Shown here in pieces: positions 21,511-31,925 of a stretch of DNA of 64,000 nt. This DNA comes from Cyathus striatus (lineage: Eukaryota; Basidiomycota; Agaricomycetes; Agaricales; Nidulariaceae). Positions within the stretch are counted from its first letter, which is position 1. Each line of letters begins with the position of its first letter. The notes beneath the pieces were generated by a model. That model was not told the DNA's origin, did not search any database, and saw nothing but the letters and a program-made list of their open reading frames with translations. The stretch lies in the NCBI GenBank assembly GCA_025738555.1, contig JAOVFP010000016.1, positions 1,798,001 through 1,862,000 of the forward strand, in the 5' to 3' direction. The position numbers and the translations under genes were made by a program.

Positions 21511-22121
21511 CACTCCTGTCTGGCGACTTTTTTGCCATTTGCAAAATTCATCCAAATTTGACCTCAATTATTTTAAATATTGACTGAACATTTTGGCTGT
21601 CACAAAATGTTCACTGTTGGCTAGTGCAAAATCATAGACAAATATTACATTTTTTACATATTTTGTATGAATACAAATGATTCTTTTTGTTCTAATTTTA
21701 GCTTCATCAAAATAAGTGTCAAATGTAACACTGTGAACATATCTTGACCCCACGCAAAATGAAACATTTTGCTTTTGCTCTTAAAATAACAGAACTCTTG
21801 AACCTGTTATTTTATGAGAAAAAGCAAAATGTTTCATTTTGCATGAGTTTTGCAGTCATGAAAAACAATAAATTTTGTGTGAGGTCAAAATATGTTCACA
21901 ACATTACATTTGACACTTATTTTGATGAAGCTAAAATTAGAAAAAAAAGAATCATTTGTATTCATACAAAATATGTACAAAATGTAATATTTGTCTATGA
22001 TTTTGCATGAGCCAACAGTGAACATTTTGCGACAGCCAAAATGTTCAGTCAATATTTAAAATAATTGAGGTCAAATTTGGATGAATTTTGCAAATGGCAA
22101 AAAAGTTGCCAGACAGGAGTG
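21511..22121. mobile_element. 611-bp near-perfect palindrome (foldback element), CACTCCTGTCTGG ends
   Basis: The left arm (21,511-about 21,800) and right arm (about 21,825-22,121) are reverse complements with only a few differences. Examples are CACTCCTGTCTGG .. CCAGACAGGAGTG and CAAATTTGACCTCAATTATT .. AATAATTGAGGTCAAATTTG. AAT flanks both sides as a possible 3-bp duplication. CACT ends plus a 3-bp duplication would fit CACTA (CMC)-type MITEs. It could also be a MITE dimer. Not coding. Confidence 0.85.
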
Positions 22122-22243
22122 AATGTTCATGTGGTTTACATGAAATTAAAGTGAAATTCACTTAAAAGCAAGAAGAAAATGAATTTATTTATGGGTCATG
22201 TGACTAATTTATATATTACAAAGCAAAAGTAATATTACATAAT

Positions 22244-22700
22244 ATGCAGCTTTTCAGCCCTTCCACTTACTGTCCCACCCTGTCCTCTCACACCTCCTGC
22301 CTGTCTCCCCACTCACTGTGCCACACATTCTACTCACTATCCTGCCCTTCCACTTGTTGCATGCCTCATTCTGCTCATTGTCCTGCTCCTCTGCTTGTTG
22401 CACACCTCATCCCACTTGCTATCCTACCCTCTGTGCTCATCATGCACACTATCCACTGTGCTAGCCTGCCTCACCTGCTCATTGTGTGCTCCATTCATCT
22501 TGCTATCCCACCCCTCCTGCTCACTGCCCTACCCTTCCTGCTCATTGTCCTACCCCTCTGCTCATTGTATGCTTCCTGCTTTCCCACTTTCCTGTGCTCT
22601 TGCTTTTGCTGTATATAGTCTTGAAGGTGCCATGGTAGATAACTTAGAAGGAGGGGGGAGAGAAAGAAGAGGAAGGGAGGGAGGAAGGGAGTAGGTGATG
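22244..22700. repeat. Pyrimidine-rich then purine-rich degenerate repeats
   Basis: Plus-strand CTGTCCCACCC / CTCATTGTCCTGCCC-like units of about 20-25 bp run to 22,620, then GGAGGGGGGAGAGAAAG and GGGAGGGAGGAAGGGAG to 22,695. Same layout as 12,965-13,625. Confidence 0.75.
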
Positions 22701-22847
22701 GTGAGGGTGATGTGGCAAGAATCAAAAATCAACGATGGTATGATATTTTTTGGTCATGTAATTTATTAATCATGTGACAAGTGATTAGAAAGTGGGGGGT
22801 TGATGGGGGTATATAGTGTGGGAATTTATTTTTACATACAAGTTCTT

Positions 22848-22935
22848 ATAGTATAGTGGAAAAGTGTGTTACTGTGGGAAATTTTATTAGTCAGCACTCT
22901 GTGGCCTGGTGTTCAATTCTCTCTGGATGTATTGT
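22848..22935 (+). repeat. tRNA-like (SINE-like) head
   Basis: TATAGTATAGTGGAAAAG (A-box-like) is followed after about 60 bp by CTGGTGTTCAATTCTC (B-box-like), then TATTTATTTTTATTATTAG. The order and spacing fit a decayed tRNA or SINE head with an unpaired middle. Confidence 0.5.
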
Positions 22936-23282
22936 TATTGCTCTCTATTTATTTTTATTATTAGTAAATAACACAATGAAATACATTTGAAGTTTACTAC
23001 TATTGTATAAACTTCACATGAATTTCTGGTGAATATTATGTGAATTTGCGAATATTTTCACTGAATATCATGTGAAGATTATGTGAATTTTCACATGAAG
23101 TTCACATGAATACTGTACTAATCAAAATACTTCAGCACTCTTATATGTGCATGACAGGTCCAACCATGGAACCACTTTGTCAGGTTGAAAATATTGCATG
23201 ACAATTTAAAAAAATTGGCTTCTTCATGAGTAGAAGAGCCCCAAATATATAGCTCTTAAGTGTAATTAATTTATAACATTTC

Positions 23283-23380
23283 ATGGTCTAATGGTAAATT
23301 GTATTTAAACACTGTAAAGGGCCAAATTTGTGAAGAAAAATTGAAAATTCCTTAGTTTGAACCCTCTTCAGTGAATTTTT
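23283..23380 (+). repeat. tRNA-like (SINE-like) head
   Basis: ATGGTCTAATGGTAAATTG (A-box-like) and TAGTTTGAACCCTCTTC (B-box-like) are about 70 bp apart, followed by GAATTTTTTATC. The extra spacing could hold an intron or a variable arm. Confidence 0.45.
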
Positions 23381-23827
23381 TATCTGTGACATCTCAGACC
23401 TTCTGTCAGTTGCAGTTATGACATGTGACAAGTACCAAATTTCAGCATGTCAGGTAGCTGTGTGATGCATGACTGCCAAAGTATTTTGATTAGTACAGTA
23501 AGTGAAGTTCATGTGAAATTCAGGTGAAATTATTAGCAGTATTCTCACTGAAATTCAGCAAAAATAATGTTGAAAAGTTCACTTGAATTTCACATGAATC
23601 TCACATGAAGTTCATGTGAAATTCACATGTAAGGGGGGGGGGGAGCATAAAGAGCTCTGTTTCAACAGTCAGTAAATATGTGTTGGATATTGGTTGGGTA
23701 TGTATCTTGGGATAAGTTGGGACAAGGCCTAAGGTTGAAGGTATTTGGATCACCTGTTGGACAATTACACATTGCACATGAGTCATAAGCCACCTTTCTT
23801 GGCAAGGTTTCTGGGACTCTGGGACTA

Positions 23828-25318
23828 CAGTTTGCAACAGGAAAACCCCACCAATTTTATTACAATAGGAAAATGAGTTTTTTAGAGAAAAATAATTACA
23901 GATTCAGATTCAGAAAGTCAAAATACATACAGAAATGATGTTTTTGAGAAATTCCCACAAGAAAATGAGTTTGTCAATTTTTGACAAAAAAACTCAACAT
24001 GTTACTAGGGTAATGCATAGTTCAGGTGAAATATTAAGGCCTTATGCATCTCAAGGGACCTGAAAATAGTGTATGTATACCTTTTCCTAACTTTAAGTGC
24101 AAAAATTTTCATTGCATGCACATTAAGTAGTTATACAAGAACAGAAAGTGATACAAGAGTGATATACCACACTTATGTTTTACATAATATTTGAAACAGT
24201 TATGCACTGTTCAGAAGCTCTCTGTATGTATCTTTCTTTGTATCAGTCATCTCTATTGGATTCAATTTACAATGATATTTTGGCAGAAACTTAAAAGATG
24301 TTCTTCATTGGTGATTAATATTTAATTAGTTATAGCTTGTGGCTCAGATACCCCAATGATCACATTTTAGTATTTGTACTGGGCTTTAAGTAGTGAGGAG
24401 GATAGCTCTGATTGCTGAAGATCAGTTTTCAACTGATTATTTCCAAGTCAACTGGTATTTCAGCTCTTTTCTTGGGTAAACCTTTGGTCATAGTGTTTAG
24501 AAAGACAATTTTTGGTGCCCAATCAGGTGGTTCAGGGACTGATATTTTTACAGGATCATATTGCTATTGATGTAAAGATGCCAAAAACACATTTTTCATG
24601 AATTTTACTATTTTTTATGGCAGAGTGCCAAATTTTCAGGTCAAAAATGAAAAAATTGGAAATTGAAAAATTGGTCTGTGGAATCTTAATTAATACATTG
24701 TAACTAGGCAGTTCTGACTAGTGTTGCTGTGAGGTGAGTTGCCCTCAATAGTGAGGTACCTTGAGGGGCCCAAAATGGAAATGTGACACCTCAAGGTGCC
24801 TCAGAAACAATGAGTTGAGGTCAGCCTCAAGGTCTGAGACCAAACAGAAACAATGTTCTTGCTGTCACCTGATCATTCTCAACATGTCAGATTGCATCCA
24901 GACTGGCTATAATTGATTATAATTTGAGTGAAATAAACTCAGTAAGTTAAGTAGATAATGACTAGTATTTGCATGATTTATTCTTTTAAGCTACTTATAA
25001 TTTTAACAAGGTCTAATAGTACCTAATTAATTGCAAGAATGGTGCTTTTCAATGTTAAGCCATTTCTGCAACATTTTTTTGAAGGTGTGGTGAGAGTACT
25101 ATATCATGTATTACTAATCTGATGCATGGAAATCAAGGTGTATTGATCTTACCTCAAGGCACCTCAAGATCAATTAGCCAAGACCTTGGATAATATCAAA
25201 ATCACCTCACAGCAACACTAGTTCTGATGGTTTTCAGAGTTTAAAACTTATTTGTGGTTGTTGAAAAACTTGCTCAAGTTCACTCAAAAAATTAGTGGGG
25301 TTTGCCTGTTGCAAACTG
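23828..25318. mobile_element. 1.5-kb Tc1/mariner-like MITE with TA duplication
   Basis: The left end CAGTTTGCAACAGGAAAACC and right end (reverse complement) CAGTTTGCAACAGGCAAACC continue as matching inverted repeats for about 32 bp (..CCCCAC.AATTTT). TA flanks both sides (23,826-23,827 and 25,319-25,320), the signature of the Tc1/mariner group. No transposase is present. A hAT-like MITE is nested inside at 24,719-25,220. Confidence 0.75.
24719..25220. mobile_element. 502-bp hAT-like MITE nested in the TA-flanked MITE
   Basis: The ends TAGTGTTGCTGTGAGGTGA and its reverse complement at 25,202-25,220 form a 19-bp inverted repeat. Flanking words GTTCTGAC (24,711-24,718) and GTTCTGAT (25,221-25,228) are an 8-bp duplication with one mismatch. 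Weaker internal inverted matches occur (CTCAAGGTGCCTCA .. AGGCACCTCAAG). Non-coding. Confidence 0.8.
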
Positions 25319-25320
25319 TA

Positions 25321-25592
25321 GATGTCTCTAGACATTGGGCAATTATGTTGTAGATGAAGATGATGACAAGGAACTAGCTCAGGAACCAGAAACTAGAGAA
25401 CAGATTTGGAACAGATATCACACACACAAGTCACACATGTTTCACGTGTCACTTGGCCTCAGCCAATCAGGTTGAGAGATAATGAGATCTCGAATGCGAA
25501 ATAGATCATATGTGTGGTGCTGGCTCACTGTCGAAATCGAAGGTAATCTTATAAGTAATATGTAATAGTTTATTACAGTTTGAACATGATGA
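25321..25592. other. Border between CpG-poor repeats and CpG-rich genic DNA
   Basis: CpG dinucleotides reappear from about 25,445 (TTTCACGTGTC, ATCTCGAATGCG) and stay common to about 38,100. The stretch would be the 3' untranslated and downstream region of gene A. Confidence 0.5.
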
Positions 25593-28500
25593 TTATTTTT
25601 TGTCAAGGTCATTATTAGTGCTATTAATTCTCGTTTCTGACTCTCTGGAAGAGGGCTGTAGAGTTGGAGTTATGGTATAATCTCTAGCGGTGTCATTACG
25701 CCATGGCGAGCAAGAGGCTATCTCTTGTTCGATTTGTTGTTGTTTTTGGAGTTGTTCGAGTCGTTGTCGTTGTTGTCGTTGTCGGAGTTGGAGTTGTTCG
25801 AGTAGCTTGCTATGATAGCCAATGTTCGGGCTAGGCAGGGTGACTCCCAACGAGTCAGCTAAAGAAGGTGAAAAATTGTCCGACGTTGTCTCGTTCAGTA
25901 TGAAGTCAGACATTAGTGACCGGGAACTGAAGGGGGTGAACAGCTTGCTATCGGCTGGAAGCTGGCCAGTCGGGGACTGAGAGTGAGAAATGGATGGCGA
26001 TTCTCCTTGGGTAAGGGCAGGTGTTGCCTCGTTCAGTACGAAATCAGACATTGGTGACGGGTAACTGAATGAGGTGAACGGCGTGCTATCGACTGAAACC
26101 TGGCCAGTTGGAGGAGAAGCTGGGGGCTGCATCAATTGTTGATGGAGTGATAACGAACTGTCACTGTTGCCTCTACGCATGCTGTTTGCAGAATATTCAC
26201 TTTTCTTCCCCGCATTTTGCCATATCCTCCGCAGCCCTCCGAACTCTGACAACAAAATTATTGTTAATTAAGGCGTATGTAGCAATGCTCATGGCATACC
26301 ATTAGGAATGCGCTTCGGACCGTGCTTCTGCATGGATATATGTGCATTCAGGTGATTTAATGTCCCATAAGCCTTCGTGCAGTCAGGCCAAGAGCATTGA
26401 TAGAGATGTTCAATCTCATCGTACCTCCTGCGAGGCTGCTTAACCGCATTCCTAGGTAAGTCAACTAAGGAATCCGACTTGCTATGACTTTGGTAGAATG
26501 CGGGATTGAAGCTCAGACCTAAGGGAGGGTTTGATGAAGTGGAAGTTCCCGTTCCGGGGGATGACGCTCCATATAGATTTTTGGCACCGCGAGCATAGGG
26601 AACACTTGATGTCGAAGAAGCCAACAGGCCCTCAGAAAAATTCGGTTGACGGTCCTGGTTCTGCTCCCAAGCAGCGGAGTGCAAATGCATTTGGGAGGCT
26701 GAGTAACCGGATTGAATCTGTCTTAAATCCCTCAGAGACCCGATACTTGCTCCACGATGAAGTGATGGAACATATATGGACGAGGGAGTGCGGCATGAGC
26801 TCGATAACGAGGCACCACGGTTGAAGTCGATCTCATAATTTCGCTTATCTGCTAGCAGCATGTCTATACGAGGTTCTACAGTACATGTTTTCGTTTCTAT
26901 GTTTAAATACAGTGTCAGCTTCAAAGAGAGCGAATGCTAATGTGTTTTTTTTAGAATACTTACCTCCGCAGTAGCCCACAACATATAATTCTTGAATCAT
27001 CTTCAAGATTTGATTTCCATCATTATCTCTCTTTTATGAACCTGTCAGTTTTAAAAATTGGCTTTAACCATGTCCTCACTTCGTTGTGAAATTCTGTCCA
27101 AATTTTATCATGAGTGAAAGCAATTCGAGCTTCTGGAACCTAAATGCACAGAACATCCTGTTAGGATTCTAAAAACTATAAAAGGGTATTAATTCAAACA
27201 CCTGAGAGAGAAGTAAATCATTTATTGTATTTAATGGGTGGGATGCCTAGACGAGAAAACTTTAAGACCACTGAGACTAATCTCCAGTTAGTGAAAAAAA
27301 TTCACAGCACGTTTAGGCGGAAAAGGACTGATAGATATGTTATTTCCTATATTTTGACGAGAAGAATGCTGTGCTCCTGATGTTTCTGGGCCTCCGTTAT
27401 CCCGGCTCTTCTTGCTTTCCCTCGACTCATCTGAACCATCAGGAGAGAACGGTCTTTTACCATTCTCATTGGTTACTAGTGTGCTTCTTGAATTCCAGAT
27501 ACTATCCCAGGTCTTCTCTGAAAGTGAGATCTTGAAACCACGCAAAAATAAACACTGATTTAAAATATTAGGTATTCCATCTAGAGTAGGGCCTGATCGA
27601 AAAGAGGATGCTCCTCCAGATTTCTTCCATTGATGAGAAGGTCCATCCACACCAGGTGACTCTCCCAAGATGAGCAAGCTATCTCGTTCAGCTACAACTT
27701 TGTTAAATGTAGCAATTCCCCATGCCCTCGATTTTGTGCAGCCCGTTACGAGGTACAACGAATGACGGTTCAAGTCTCGACCTATCTTCAGCGCATAATT
27801 ATACCAACTTAAGGCATTTTTACTGATAAAGTCTTTCAGGTCTAGTTCATTCTTCAAATTTTCTTGATAGGCGCCATGAGGCAGAGATAGCACCGCTCCC
27901 TTATCTCCGCTCTTGCAAGCATAAGAAATGTCCCTATCAAAGAATTAATTATGCATAGGTAACAAAAAACTTAACGGGCTTACTTTGTACTTGGATTTAT
28001 ATCAGACTCGATATCCATATTCGATATATGTCCTCCAGAATTAAATAATGTCTGAAATGATGTTCCATATTTTGGAAGTGAAAGAGAAACAAAGTTCTCT
28101 GGTAAGTCCTCTGGATTTATGGGATCTTCTGCCGAGTGCCAAATATTAAATAAAAAGTCGAAACCACCATCGGGTGTGATAATTCCAACGTCCCCGCTAG
28201 AAACACCCTTACGACGGTATTCCACTGGAAGGTTATAGTCTGGCTCAGGGAGCCATAGAGGATAGCCATACTTAAGCGGAAACATTGTTTCAATGTAAAT
28301 TTCGCAACTACTTGGTGATTGCAGAAGTGCTTCTGAGGGAAGAAATGATGCCTTGTGACTGGGAGTCTGTGAATATTTATTAGTTAGTTACAAAAGAGTT
28401 GCAAAAGAATCGAAACTGGAGCTTAATTACCATGGTTACAGCTGTTTTGCTGCTGGAACTCCTAGAAAACTCATGGTCAGTATTTTCATCGGAGGTTACC

Positions 28501-28902
28501 TGTAGGCAAAATTAATCATTGAGAATGAATAGATTTCATAGAAGGTCTTACATTTTCATAATTTTCTGATACAAATTTAAAGATATCTTTGATGGAAGAA
28601 TCAATGAAGGTTCGTGGTGTACTAGGTGGCATCTCAGGCACTTGCGGGTTTTGCATTAAAGAAAATGTATTTGAAATAGTATCCAGCGTTCGGAGCATAG
28701 CATTTTCATTTTCTGGTAGCTGAGAACTTGAAGGTTCTTTCCCAGCTGCTTGAGATAGGCTACCTGTATTCTGCGGAGTCCACTCGAAATAGAGGATGTT
28801 CCCGCCTGCATTAAGGACGGCTGTATTGCTTATTGCTTGTTTCTTTCCATTGCTAAATGCGGATGCAGAAGCCACTTCAGCGACATCTCTGGCAGCTGCC
28901 AT
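25593..28902 (-). CDS. Gene A: uncharacterised Agaricomycete module fused to a C2H2 zinc finger (950 aa, 9 exons)
   Basis: I splice nine exons: 28902-28552, 28499-28431, 28366-27984, 27933-27306, 27246-27202, 27139-27080, 27030-26964, 26896-26300 and 26245-25593. Introns are 49-67 bp, all GT..AG, and the frame stays open for 950 codons. Exon 1 has FSNGKKQAISNTAVLNAGGN. Exon 3 has GYPLWLPEPD and DVGIITPDGGFDFLFNI. Exon 4 has RHSLYLVTG, WGIATF, QCLFLRGFKISLSE and a Lys/Arg-rich NLS-like stretch (KRPFSPDG..KKSR). Exons 5-7 are short and conserved in the paralogues. Exon 8 starts with the ETKTCT stub and ends with a C2H2 finger (C-x4-C-x12-H-x5-H, residues about 700-727: CSWPDC..HLNAH..KH). Exon 9 has a duplicated MSDF(V/I)LNE segment and a Gln-rich coiled coil (about 880-912). 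A nuclear DNA-binding protein is inferred. The role of the N-terminal module is unknown. Confidence 0.8.
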
Positions 28903-29886
28903 ATGTAATGTACGCTTCGGTCCAGTGTCGAATATAGTTGGTTGCTGTAATGAAGATTTAACCCAATGACAAGTGGCAGTGAAGTGAACAAGTATGAAAA
29001 TAGGTTGTATCTCGTAGACCTGCTTTTAAAGTATTCTGAGGCGCTTGCTCTTGTAGATATAAATATACAGGTCCAAGGGAAGTATGGATTTCATAGCGGA
29101 GTAGCACAGCCTTCGAGTGCCCGTATACAGCATGATTCATATGAGGCAATGCTCAGTTTAAAATTTTTAGTTGGATTCCATTATCTCGGAACGTTCAGGT
29201 ACTAGAGAGATTATACTTAAATCATGTAGACACTGGTATTTCATCGCCGCCAGTTGCTATTGCGCCAGTAGAATAGAACCACTCTTGGGACCACTGGCCT
29301 TGTAGTCCCAGATACTAGGTTATTTTTGGACTCTGCTGATGGACCCTTCTCCATCAAGCCAAGTTGCGACTCATGAGAATCATGTCAGTGAACGTTGCAA
29401 CGTTGTGAACTTTTCTGAGGCGCGGCACAAGCGCGGCATCCTTAATATTGCCTTCTCGTTTAAACAAAGCCAAACAAAAGCTTTATCAGCACTCCGTAAG
29501 TAGCAGGTCTTGCTCTTCCTGGAGTATTAACAAGGTCGTATGCAAGTTACAGTATATGTTTGGATTAATAGATTGCAATGTACTTCGTCGAAGTTACTAA
29601 AGTTGAGGATGCAAATATTTCTTACATTACACGGTGGGTTTGGGGGGCGGTGTGGTGATTTTGGCACGTTGATATTACCAAATTTCAATGTAAGTAAGTA
29701 TACTTATGTTGTTAGGAAACTTAAGCTTTACATGTAAGTAACATTCATAGTGTATAAGAAATCGTATTTCATTCGTAATTACTTTAAAACAACAGCATTG
29801 CACACTCCCAATGCTCTGTCTTGCTTACATTGGAAAGAAGTAAATATATTTCCTGGATCCTAGAGATACCCAAAGCCGATCAAGGA
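28903..29886. other. Intergenic region between genes A and B
   Basis: Holds the promoter of A (from 28,903) and the downstream region of B. CpG content is moderate. No further exon of the family could be placed, and open frames here are short and unsupported. Confidence 0.4.
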
Positions 29887-31329
29887 TCAAGTAGAAGTAG
29901 CGCGTAGAGATAGTGATGGATCGCCAGCCCGTGGCTTTAAGGTGCATGCTTTAGTATCTGTACACAGTCCTTAGTATTGAAAAGATTCGTTCATGAAGAG
30001 AAGAAAAAAGGATACCTTTGCGATAGCATACAAGATACTTATCTGGTATTGCTTTCATAAACTGTCCAATATCAAAACTCCCCTATGTGAGTGTGTTAAT
30101 ATTTTTAAATTAAATATAAGATTTTTGGTTTGTGACCTCTTTACAACTTTCAATCCACAGGTTATCATGTGTTATAGCAATACGACCAACTGGGATCTAT
30201 TCACAATTTCCATCAGGATCTCTACGTTATAAAGGCGGTATTATCATACCCGAGAAAGAAGAGCTTCATTTATTATATCTAATGGATGCACAAGCTAAAT
30301 AAATCTGTAAGTATAGGGATTTCATTGAAATTGAAAGCGCTCACGGTTTGTTTGGGTGGAAAATCACTAATAATTACGTCCTCGTTTGTAATTATTCTAC
30401 CTTCACTGTAATACACTTCGTTCCAGGCTTCTTCTGAAAGGGAAATCTTGAATCCACGTATAAATAAACTCTGGTTTGATATGTCTTGTGCTGGAAACGG
30501 ACCAGCATTGGTAAATGATGCGCTTCCAGATTTCTTCCAGTTAAAGAAAGGCTCGTATGAAAGACGTAGACGATTTGATTTTCCTATTACCATCACCCTG
30601 TCTCGCTCGGGAACGACCTGGTCAAATGTAGCTATTCCCCATGAACTTGTCTTCATACGGCCTGTTACTAAGTACAAGGAATGACGATTCAAGTCAAAAC
30701 CCTCACGCAGAGCGTACTTATACCAGTTTGAAGCATTTTTGGCGATATAATCCTTCAAGTCTTGTTCGTTCTCTAAGTCTTCTTGAAGAGCACCATGAGG
30801 TAGAGAGAGTAATGCTCCTCTATCACCGCCTTTACAAGAATAAGAAATGTTCCTGGGTAAAAGTTGAATCTATACAGATTCTAATCTGATAAAATTTGCG
30901 GGCTTACCCATTAGTTGTATTCTTTTCCAAGTCGACATCCATGCTTGAAAGGTACCCATCAGGATGGAGTAGTTCCTGACATGATATTCCATATTTCGAC
31001 AGGGGTATGGGAGTAAAATCCTCTGGTAAATTACGTGGGTTCAGGGGATCCGGAATTGAATGAAAAATGTTGAACAGGACATCGAAGCTGCCTCTATGTG
31101 TGATAATTCCTACGTCTCCGCTGGAAATACCCCTTCGGCGGTGTTCCTCTGGAAGGTTACGATCCGGATCTGGATGCCACATAGGATATCCATACCCGAG
31201 TTGAAGCATTGATCCTATGTATATTTCACAATCGCTGGGTCGTGGATGTGGTTCCGAAGGAAAGAATGATGCTCGAGGAGACTCTTGCCTCCGAGTTTCA
31301 CTTGTGGCGACATCTCTGAGAATCTCCAT
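29887..31329 (-). CDS. Gene B: same module, short C-terminus (390 aa, 6 exons)
   Basis: Exons 31329-30908, 30852-30345, 30294-30250, 30196-30137, 30082-30016 and 29957-29887 join to a 391-codon frame including stop. Introns are 50-58 bp. It lacks the SNG..VLNAGGN exon of the paralogues and starts at MEILRDVATSE. Recognisable are GYGYPMWHPDPD, SGDVGIITHRGSFDVLFNI, RHSLYLVTG, WGIATFDQVVPERD and LFIRGFKISLSE. The exon-4 equivalent is 120 bp shorter because the NLS-like linker is missing. The last exon is only the DTKACTLKPRAG stub plus a few residues. One donor (GTCACA, 30,136) is weak. Either a module-only form or a copy that lost its C-terminal domain. Confidence 0.7.
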
Positions 31330-31925
31330 GATGTCGACTCAAAACTATCACGCTAACGTTGAAACTGTGTACAAAGCGGTGGTAAAGCGGCGAGACGATA
31401 TGATTTGTAGGTACCGAGAATGGTTAGTGGTGGATAAGGGAAGACTAAAGTGGGTGCGTCTTGCTTTTAAGAACCCGCATGCGGCGCATTAGGGTAAAGA
31501 ACAAGTGAAGAATGCCTTTATTGTGGTCGCCACGATAAACAATGAGGCATTCATCATCCGCTTTGTGTGTTTAATCTGATAGAAAGCGCGGCCGTGTATA
31601 GCACAATTGAGTTGGCATCTGCTGGCGTTGGCTTCAAGTAGGTGGTCACCGGTAAGTGTACTTGCCAGGTGCAACAAATTGGGTTGACTTGGGTGTGCGC
31701 CCAGGCCGTGCTGAGCAACAACCGTTACATAAGCAGGTTCAACAGTTCAAGTGGTCACGCGTCACGAGTCACGACAGCGTAACCAGCACGGCCAGCGGAG
31801 TTTCCAAATTGCACTTGCCACTGACGCTGAGACGTCTTGAACAGGTCGTTGTGTATATTCCTCTAATCCAACAATATTGAATCACACTACAAATTAATTG
31901 CTTCTGTCTGGAAATATTGCACAGA
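31330..31925. promoter_or_regulatory. Divergent promoter region between B (minus) and G1 (plus)
   Basis: 596 bp separate the two start codons. It is CpG-rich and has no open frame of note, so both genes probably share upstream control sequence. The same head-to-head layout recurs at D/G3 and E/G4. No TATA box or named binding site can be claimed. Confidence 0.5.

Larger units (their letters stand above)
21328..23657. mobile_element. 2.3-kb element with CAGTACTTTGCACTCCCCC / GAGCTCTTTATGCTCCCCC ends
   Basis: The left end CAGTACTTTGCACTCCCCC and right end (reverse complement) GAGCTCTTTATGCTCCCCC match the ends of the minisatellite element in layout (CAGTA.TTT.CACTC; GAGCTCTTTA..CT). Next to both ends lie palindromic CATGTGAATTTCACATG-type repeats (21,355-21,480 and 22,990-23,630). 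It carries the 611-bp palindrome, a pyrimidine/purine block and two tRNA-like heads. A target duplication is not convincing (TGTTC / TGTTTC). Confidence 0.65.

Noticed and set aside
22848..22935. Functional tRNA gene
   Set aside because: A- and B-box-like words are present but acceptor and anticodon stems do not pair convincingly.
21320..23665. 8-bp duplication for the 21.3-kb element
   Set aside because: CAATGTTC and TGTTTCAA do not match well; the ends are supported only by similarity to the minisatellite element.
25593..26924. Separate C2H2 transcription factor gene starting at 26,924 or 26,861
   Set aside because: The frame upstream of the finger starts with the ETKTCT stub shared with genes B-E, and a good acceptor (ATAG at 26,897-26,898) joins it in phase to the module exons. 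A separate gene remains possible if transcripts show it.
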